Origin: Rhynchosporium graminicola
Taxonomy: Eukaryota > Ascomycota > Leotiomycetes > Helotiales > Ploettnerulaceae
NCBI GenBank assembly: GCA_900074885.1
Contig: FJUW01000015.1
Coordinates: 787,906 to 851,905, forward strand
Reading direction: 5' to 3'
DNA: 64,000 nt
In this document: positions 58,092 to 64,000 of the stretch, piece after piece
Numbering within the stretch: the stretch's first letter is position 1
How the letters are laid out: each line of letters starts with the position of its first letter
The notes under the pieces: model-generated
Seen by the model: the letters and a program-made list of their open reading frames with translations, nothing else
The model's database searches: none
What the model was told of the DNA's origin: nothing
Program-made: the position numbers and the translations under genes

Positions 58092-58976
58092 GCTCGTACG
58101 GCTGCCATGAGATTAAACTGGCGCCAATAATTGGGCAGTCTGTTGTGATATAGACTCGTGGACGGAATTGTCAGAAGATCTCAGACCGACGAAGATCGGC
58201 GTACTGGCATGGCCGATGCTTCCGCTACGGCTTAGACGGCAAAGTGGCGATCGAAATCATAGTCTAATACCGAGTTGAGTTATCTTTCCGAACTCTTGTC
58301 GGCTGTTACTTTAATACTCAAAAAAATCGGGATTTTTAAATATGCTAAAAGGTCGTAAGTCGGGAAATCTAGGCTTTAGTTCTGCGAAATCAGCGCACCA
58401 GCCACACGTGGTGGTTATGCTTCCACTGACGTGTAAGAGAGCTGTGAAATATCTTCGACGAGATCAAAAACACAATCGGTATTGAATGTCACAAGAACGC
58501 AATGAAAGTGAAGTTTTGTGTTGGTGTGCACAGCAATTCGGAAGAACGTCTTATCCTTGTTGTGGTAGCAGATTCTGAAAGGGTTAATAGCCGATCTGTG
58601 TTACAAATTGAATGTGCCAGAAATGCATGAGATTTTGTTCTCAATGAACTCTTATGGGATTCAATAAAGACTAGGTCGATCCTTACTACAAGTGAAACAA
58701 ATTTATCAACAGCAACTTGAGACACACCTCGGCCACCTAGTGAACGCCTTGTCGGGCTCGATCCAACCCCGCATTCTGATCAGCGCTGGGAAGACTAGAC
58801 TACAGCTACTTTCCAGAATATGACCACCATCTTTGAGAGGTAGGTAGATGGTAAGAAGGAGTGGTCAATGGTAGATGAACAGATGGGAAGTGTAAGAAAA
58901 TCAGAACGATACAGACGGAACTCATGTCAAACTTTCAGAATTTAATATAATCTTTCAATCACCCTTCCTCGTAAAG
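58092..58976. other. divergent promoter spacer
   Basis: Between the MFS gene and the decayed reductase. No gene seen. Confidence 0.5.
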
Positions 58977-60688
58977 ATGCCTAATGAACAGGAGATTGAT
59001 GGCGTGAACTTGAAAGGAAAAGCTTTCTTAGATACAGCAGTACGTATTATCCTCGATGTGCTATATGAAGCTCACGCCTTTGTTCACTTATCCCAATCAG
59101 GTAACCTCATCACGATCAAAAACGATCTGGATCTTTAGCACCCGAAATCGCATTTGTGACAGCCAGACCCGTGGTCTCGGGAACGCGATCGCTATCCCTT
59201 TTGCCAGCTATGGCGCAAAGGGGGTTGTGATTGTGGATATCAATCAGTAGACTCTGAATGAAGGGAAGAAGATCGTCGAGGCTTATGGCACCAAGGTATA
59301 TACCCACTTGAAAGGCTGTGTGCAGTGATTAATTTTCATGGTATTCTAGACGTCCAAGCCGACGTGACGAAATAAGAAGATGTTGAGCGAGCAGTCGCAG
59401 AAGTCGTGATGATGATGATGATGATGATAGTTATTTTCGTCCGTCGGAGGTACATCGTAGATGTGCTCTCCTGAGGCCTTCCAGGGGGGGCATAGGGACG
59501 CGTCTAGCTAAGGGCTCATATGTACATGTACAAAGCCTAAGAGAACAGTGTCGGTGGCCTAATGGGCAAGTTAGCTACTGCGCCTATCTCCGCCAGTTGA
59601 GATGGTTGCGCCAGAGTAAATGAAACGGAGCGAGCTCTTGATGCAGATGGAGACTACCAGTTTGACAAAGGACGCAGAAGCCGTGAAGGAGTTCGGTAGA
59701 ATTGACTATGCATAAATCTCCATTGCTTCCTCTCAAGACACCAGCCCTTCACATTTATGACACGTTTCAAATCATGACTAACAAGTTTCCAGCAAACTTC
59801 CCAGGTATCCTAGGATCCATAGAGCCAACCTCCGATCTCCCAATCGAAAGTTTCCAAAAAGGCATGGCCGTAAATTGCACTGTCGTGTCGTGTATCTAAG
59901 CACCAAGCATGAATTGAGATATATGATGAAGCAGCATTCCATTCAAGTATGAGTCAATATCGTCAAAGAGGGCAGAAGGGTAGACAATTTACTAACCTAT
60001 GATATGCTCGGTAGTGAAAATGGTCGCGTTGAGCAGAGAGGTTTAATAGTTAATTACGCATCTGTGAATACCCAAATGACACTCCCAGGAACGTTAGATT
60101 ATACCGCACCCAAACATGCCGTCGTAGGTATAACTCGAACAGTGCGTTTTCCTTCTATCCCGTAAACAATACTAAGTCATACATCCCTTTCCTGCAGGCA
60201 GCACTCGAAGCACGCTCCCACGGAATCCGGGTCAACGCCGTCTTTCCAGGATTTTTCCTCACCGATCTCCTGAAGCCAGTCATAGGCACAGTGGTTCCGA
60301 CCGCTTTCTACGATACGATTGAGACGCGACAGGGAAGGACTGCGCATTTTGGGAGGTGGGTGATGTGGTCGTTTTGCGGAGTGGGCCAAGGATGAGTTTG
60401 GTGAATGTAAGCATCAAGTTCTCGCAGCACAATTTCTTAACCCGAAGAATTTTGGAGTTGAGAACTTCTTACTCCCAAGACACACCTCCTCCCGATTATA
60501 CTGCCGCTTACTCCAAAACATTACCTCAAGAAGTAAACTAACTCAAAGATTTTAATCCATAGGGCGTCAATTTGCCGATCGATGGGTGAGTTATCTTCAC
60601 ATTCCTATTCCTAAAATATTCTGGGGGATTGCGGAAGTATCTGAACTGACTTATTGAACATAGCGGATTGACTACCAACGAAGCTTGA
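58977..60688 (+). pseudogene. Decayed short-chain dehydrogenase/reductase
   Basis: The start MPNEQEIDGVNLKGKAF is intact. Successive SDR blocks are then recognisable but broken: FVTA followed by a frameshift into RGLGNAIAIPFASYGAKGVV, a stop after VDINQ, TLNEGKKIVEAYGT, then DVQADVTK, a stop, and EDVERAVAEV, which runs into an ATG microsatellite. After a disordered stretch the catalytic end is well kept: IVNYASVNTQMTLPGTLDYT, with the Tyr-x3-Lys motif in YTAPKHA, an intron, AALEARSHGIRVNAVFPGFF, and after a last intron the ending DGGLTTNEA with a stop at 60686-60688. This was a classical SDR of about 270 residues, now inactivated. It may once have belonged to the adjacent metabolic cluster. 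Confidence 0.85.
59408..59430. repeat. ATG trinucleotide microsatellite
   Basis: About seven tandem ATG/GAT units inside the reductase pseudogene. Confidence 0.85.
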
Positions 60689-60791
60689 CGAGGTTACAAA
60701 TATGGTTGGACAGGGGTAGTGATGTAGAGGGGGAGCCTAGCATCTTCTTCGGCTGATTCTTGCGACGAAATGACGATTCTGTATTTGTGTC

Positions 60792-62108
60792 CTACTTCAT
60801 CATCTCCTCCAACTTGTCTTGCATGCCACAAAATATGTTGATGGCCTACTAGTAATCAGCAATCTAAACCACAAAAGCACACTTGAAGCACTCACCTGCA
60901 CCAACTTTCTTTCTCCTTCACCATCACCGCCATTACTTCTCGTGAACGCAATTCTGTACTTTGCCTCATCGTCTGCGTACTTCACAAAATCATTAACCTC
61001 TTCAGCAGACTCTGTTCCGTCAAAGAGTGAGACCGTCGCGTTCGAAGATGCCGGTTTGTCAGCTAGCTGTTGTAGAAGTCCAGGCGAAATCGTAATATGA
61101 TGCACACCAGCCAATCCCATGACCTCAGCTGTAGAAGTCAAGCTAGCAGGAAGGACTTCAGTCTTGATTCCGTTGGCTGCATATAGACGTTGGACATGTA
61201 CGCATAGTTTTTGGGCCTTATTGTGGTCGACGAATCTAAGCTAGTTTAGTCCTTGTGGACAACTTAAACATGGGAAAGTGCTTACCCAGCTTCGAAATGG
61301 ACTTTAAGTTCATTGACATAAGGTGCGATATAGTGGCATTTCACTTCACCTGCGAGGGAAGCTTGCTCGACTGTAAACAATGTTGTAGCTAGCGTGGTAA
61401 TCTTGCTGGCTTCCAAGATGCGACAAGCTTGAAGGCCTTCCCAGGTGCTGGGGATTTTGATGCATACTCGAGTGTGATCGAATTTGTCGTTGGAATCGGG
61501 GATGCAGTGCTTCACTAGATCGATGATCCCTATTTTATCAGCAATGCTTGAGTTTAAGATGACAAGGTGAGCACTTGAGTGACATACTACGGGCGTTCTT
61601 CACGGTTCTCTCGGTATCGTATGAGTAATATGGGTTTATCTGCACGTGAACGAAACCAGTGATAAAACGAGACAAATCCAGCTGTAAGCGGACCATCTTT
61701 ATTCACTATTAGTGTGTTTTCTGTTGAAATACCAGAGTGAGTACTTACTGCAATTTCCACAGCTAATTCTTTGACAGAGACTTCGGGGTAATTCTGTGCT
61801 AGGCCCTGAGCCGAAACTTGTGCAGATTCGATCAACGACCTATGAACTGGCTTTTGGAGTTCGAAGTACGCAATTGCCTGTCCGCCGAACGGATACTTAG
61901 AGATATATGGCGTGCAGATAACTACCACCCACCTGATTTGAAGTACAGTCGACGAAGGGACCTAGAGTTTGAGGAACTATTGCTACGGTAAGCCAAGTGC
62001 TATACAACAGTCAAGAGGATGAGAGAGGAGACCTTCACAATCCATAGTATCACAGTCAACAATACTTCTGGACTGCAACAATTGCAGCATGGTTTGTTCG
62101 GTTGCCAT
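60792..62108 (-). CDS. Transaldolase-family enzyme
   Basis: Class I aldolase of the transaldolase family, transferring a three-carbon ketol unit between sugar phosphates. Seven exons (62108-62033, 61976-61933, 61877-61749, 61696-61591, 61529-61286, 61235-60896, 60845-60792) join in phase to 330 residues. Blocks in order: SIVDCDTMDCEV, VRLQLDLSRFITGFVHVQIN, YYSYDTERTVKNARRIIDLV, the Schiff-base Lys in VCIKIPSTWEGLQA (about residue 140), TTLFTVEQASLAG, YIAPYVNELKVHF and VMGLAGVHHITISPGLLQQL. The first donor is a non-standard GTCTCC. This is a divergent paralogue of the pentose-phosphate enzyme, of the type found in accessory clusters. The true substrate is unknown. Confidence 0.88.
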
Positions 62109-62908
62109 TGCTGGTATAGGAGTTTTGTGATTAAAGCTTCGATTTGTTTGAATCTAGTATGTTTGAGGAGTCTAGTGAGCGACCGTTTCAGTTCTGATGC
62201 TTTAAGTAGCTCTTCCGCAGGACTTTGAGACAGCAATGTACAGGCCGTTTCTTCCTTATAAAAGTTGTAGAAATCAAGCGCTTCCCCACCTCAATAGAAG
62301 CTTGCGTAGGCACGATACAGACGAGGAAGGTAAGCCGATCAGATGGCAGGGATACCCCAGTTTTCGCTTCACCTGCAGGCTGTCGTACCGTCCTTACTTG
62401 TGCTCTGTAGGGAAGTGAACCCAAATGGAATAGACATCTAGGTGGTCGTACTACTATAAGGTTACCTATAATATTGCAAAAGACTTTCACCCTGACCGAA
62501 AGGAAGTGACTGAAGTTTGTGTATAATGTAAGTAGAGTAAGACTTTCTCGGTGATGAACCAGAATGCTAGACCAGGTCTCAGATGAGCCAGATTCATTTC
62601 CGTAATAGCTAGAACTGTTTGTCTGGTTTCGAAGTCATAGAACATTACCCGAATGTATTTAATTGTATTAGTTAGCCTAGATACACGGAGCTCCTACATG
62701 AAGTTGGATTATGTGGCCTGGCATCGGTAACGACATAATACAGCTCTTCACGACTCTCACAGCTGCCAGGTACAAGGTATCATTTCCATAGGTACTAGGG
62801 GAGCCCAGAGTTTCCTTGATTGAGGGTCTGAAGATAATCTCGAGACATATCTTATGTATCCCTCTCTCGGAAATTCATGTGTATGGCGATTACTGATGTC
62901 CTATTGAC
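62109..62908. other. spacer
   Basis: About 800 nt between the transaldolase start and the PrpF 3' end. No gene seen. Confidence 0.5.
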
Positions 62909-64000
62909 TTAGAAGTAAACAACACCCTCCATAATCCTCCTCGCTGTCCTAAAAACGGTAGCATTTGTCAATCCCCCTTCCGCGCCAAACGTAGCACCTA
63001 CCAAAATCTTCCCACTAGAATGCCCTATTGTAATGCCATCTTGATCAACCTTCCGTTCTGTGACATTCTGCCAAACAGTGGACCCCTCCAGATTAGCAGC
63101 AGCAGCCATAGCCATCGCAACCGTGATAGGAACCGCACGATGCGGTTGTCCAACACTCAACGCGCGAACCACTAGATCCACTGCTTCCCCGTCCAAAACC
63201 TCGCCAGAAAGGAGTTTATGTGAAGTCCGGGGTGATACCATAGCGATCTTGGGAATGGAGCCTGGTGTTGATGCGAGATCTTTACTGATTCCCATCGCGA
63301 CAGAAGCCTGTCGACGGATAGAATCCAATCTTGCCAGCAGCGTAGGATGGACATCAATATCATCTGGTAAGATAGTCCCCGCGACATTCAAGTCTTGGGC
63401 TTGGACGAAGACACAAGGGTTCCCGGCATCGATACATGTTGCAGCGATGCCGTCGAAGTTGTCTACCACATTTCCAGTAGGTAACAACTTGCCAGTTTTC
63501 GAACCTCTATACAATGCCGAATTGGTTTTAGCTCCAGGACCTAAAAGCATTGATTCGAGAGAAGTGCAGCAGAGATTTCACGTACGCAGGGTTGATAAAA
63601 GCCAACTCAATCTTCGCACCCGTCCCAGCCACCCCATCAATGGCAAACTCCCCCATAGCAGCAGCTTCCCCATCCACAACTGGAAAGGTGGAATGTATAA
63701 TCTTCCCCGTATTCGTGTTATGTATTTTCACCATCTTCATCCCCATCTCTCCCACTCCCTCTCCCTGAGCCAACCCCTCCACCATTCCAGAATCAACAGC
63801 AAACGGCCCAATCGCACTAGTCATATTCCCACAATTGCTCGAGAAATCCACCTCGCGATCCCTCACTCCAATCGCCGCAAATGTATAATTTACATCTGCA
63901 TCTTTATGCGTGGAAGGACCTACAACACAGACTTTTGAGAGCGAGGAGATTCCTCCGCCTAAGCCGTCGAGTTGTCGCCCGTTGGGATCTGGAGATCCGA
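62909..64000 (-). CDS. PrpF-family isomerase (3' part, cut by window end)
   Basis: PrpF proteins isomerise unsaturated di- and tricarboxylates (2-methylaconitate, oxalomesaconate) by proton transfer in a diaminopimelate-epimerase-like fold. Two exons are visible (64000-63586 and 63506-62909) and the 5' end lies beyond the window. Motifs: LDGLGGGISSLSKVCVVGPS, a cysteine block REVDFSSNCGNMTSAIGPFA with the catalytic Cys in NCGNM, TGAKIELAFINPAGSKTGK spanning the intron, LLPTGNVVDNF, GNPCVFVQAQDL and the closing ISMGRTMEGVVYF-like end RRIMEGVVYF. The 79-nt intron was placed by the conserved NPAG/SKTGK junction; a shorter alternative would break frame. Confidence 0.9.

Noticed and set aside
59550..59620. 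tRNA-like A box (TGGCCTAATGG at 59555-59565)
   Set aside because: No B box (GGTTCGANTCC) follows at the right distance and the D and anticodon stems do not pair. It sits inside the reductase pseudogene.
62188..62490. 100-codon minus-strand frame between transaldolase and PrpF
   Set aside because: No motif, and overlapped by plus-strand frames of equal quality.
1..64000. CRISPR arrays, rRNA genes, operons, bacterial promoters or riboswitches
   Set aside because: The window is eukaryotic nuclear DNA; no regularly spaced direct repeats or rRNA sequence were seen.

Overview
The window is nuclear DNA of a filamentous ascomycete (Pezizomycotina; a leotiomycete such as Helotiales is my guess). This rests on many genes split by short GT-AG introns of about 47 to 105 nt, Pezizomycotina-type versions of Chs5, Las17, Yif1 and Msc7, and a RID/Masc1-class cytosine methyltransferase, a family confined to filamentous ascomycetes. 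I rebuilt splice sites by hand from donor, acceptor and reading phase. In almost every gene the spliced exons sum to a whole number of codons.

Layout. 0-2 kb: low-complexity DNA and an AT-rich, hairpin-rich island. 2-14.4 kb: MRS2 mitochondrial Mg channel (-), a 67-residue conserved small protein with an N-myristoylation-type start (-), two F-box-like genes, the XPF/Rad1 repair nuclease (-) and a small disordered protein. 15.4-23 kb: LAS17 (WASP), eIF1A (-), an unrecognised basic protein, CHS5 and a short-chain reductase. 23-25.8 kb: a 2.7 kb gene-free stretch with at least four dispersed copies of a 33-bp motif. 25.8-33.2 kb: Msc7-like aldehyde dehydrogenase, an endonuclease III-like HhH-GPD glycosylase and ADE4, all on the minus strand. 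35.2-38.1 kb: the RID-type DNA methyltransferase. 39.4-42.7 kb: three housekeeping genes on the plus strand (eL14, NAC-alpha, ATP synthase subunit d).

43-48 kb is an AT-rich accessory pocket. It holds an alpha/beta-hydrolase gene broken into two pieces of opposite orientation, a decayed Tc1/mariner transposase whose stops fit C-to-T (RIP) mutation, a cluster of GGGTTT palindromes, and a cysteine-bearing secreted protein with two mutually similar introns. 48.8-52.4 kb: SRP receptor alpha (-) and YIF1 (+), divergently transcribed. 53.6-55 kb: a fungal-specific protein of a family commonly mislabelled geranylgeranyl pyrophosphate synthetase, flanked by AAAGTCA-rich spacers. 56.5-64 kb: an MFS exporter, a decayed short-chain reductase, a seven-exon transaldolase and a PrpF-family isomerase running off the end. 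This looks like a small metabolic gene cluster that has lost one enzyme.

How it fits together: most genes are independent housekeeping functions in secretion and wall traffic (SRP receptor, Yif1, Chs5), actin (Las17), translation (eIF1A, eL14, NAC), mitochondria (Mrs2, ATP synthase d) and DNA repair or modification (Rad1, HhH glycosylase, RID). The presence of RID agrees with the RIP-like decay of the transposon relic nearby. The most unusual signals are the dispersed 33-bp motif, the inverted hydrolase halves, the paired homologous introns and the transaldolase/PrpF/MFS cluster.
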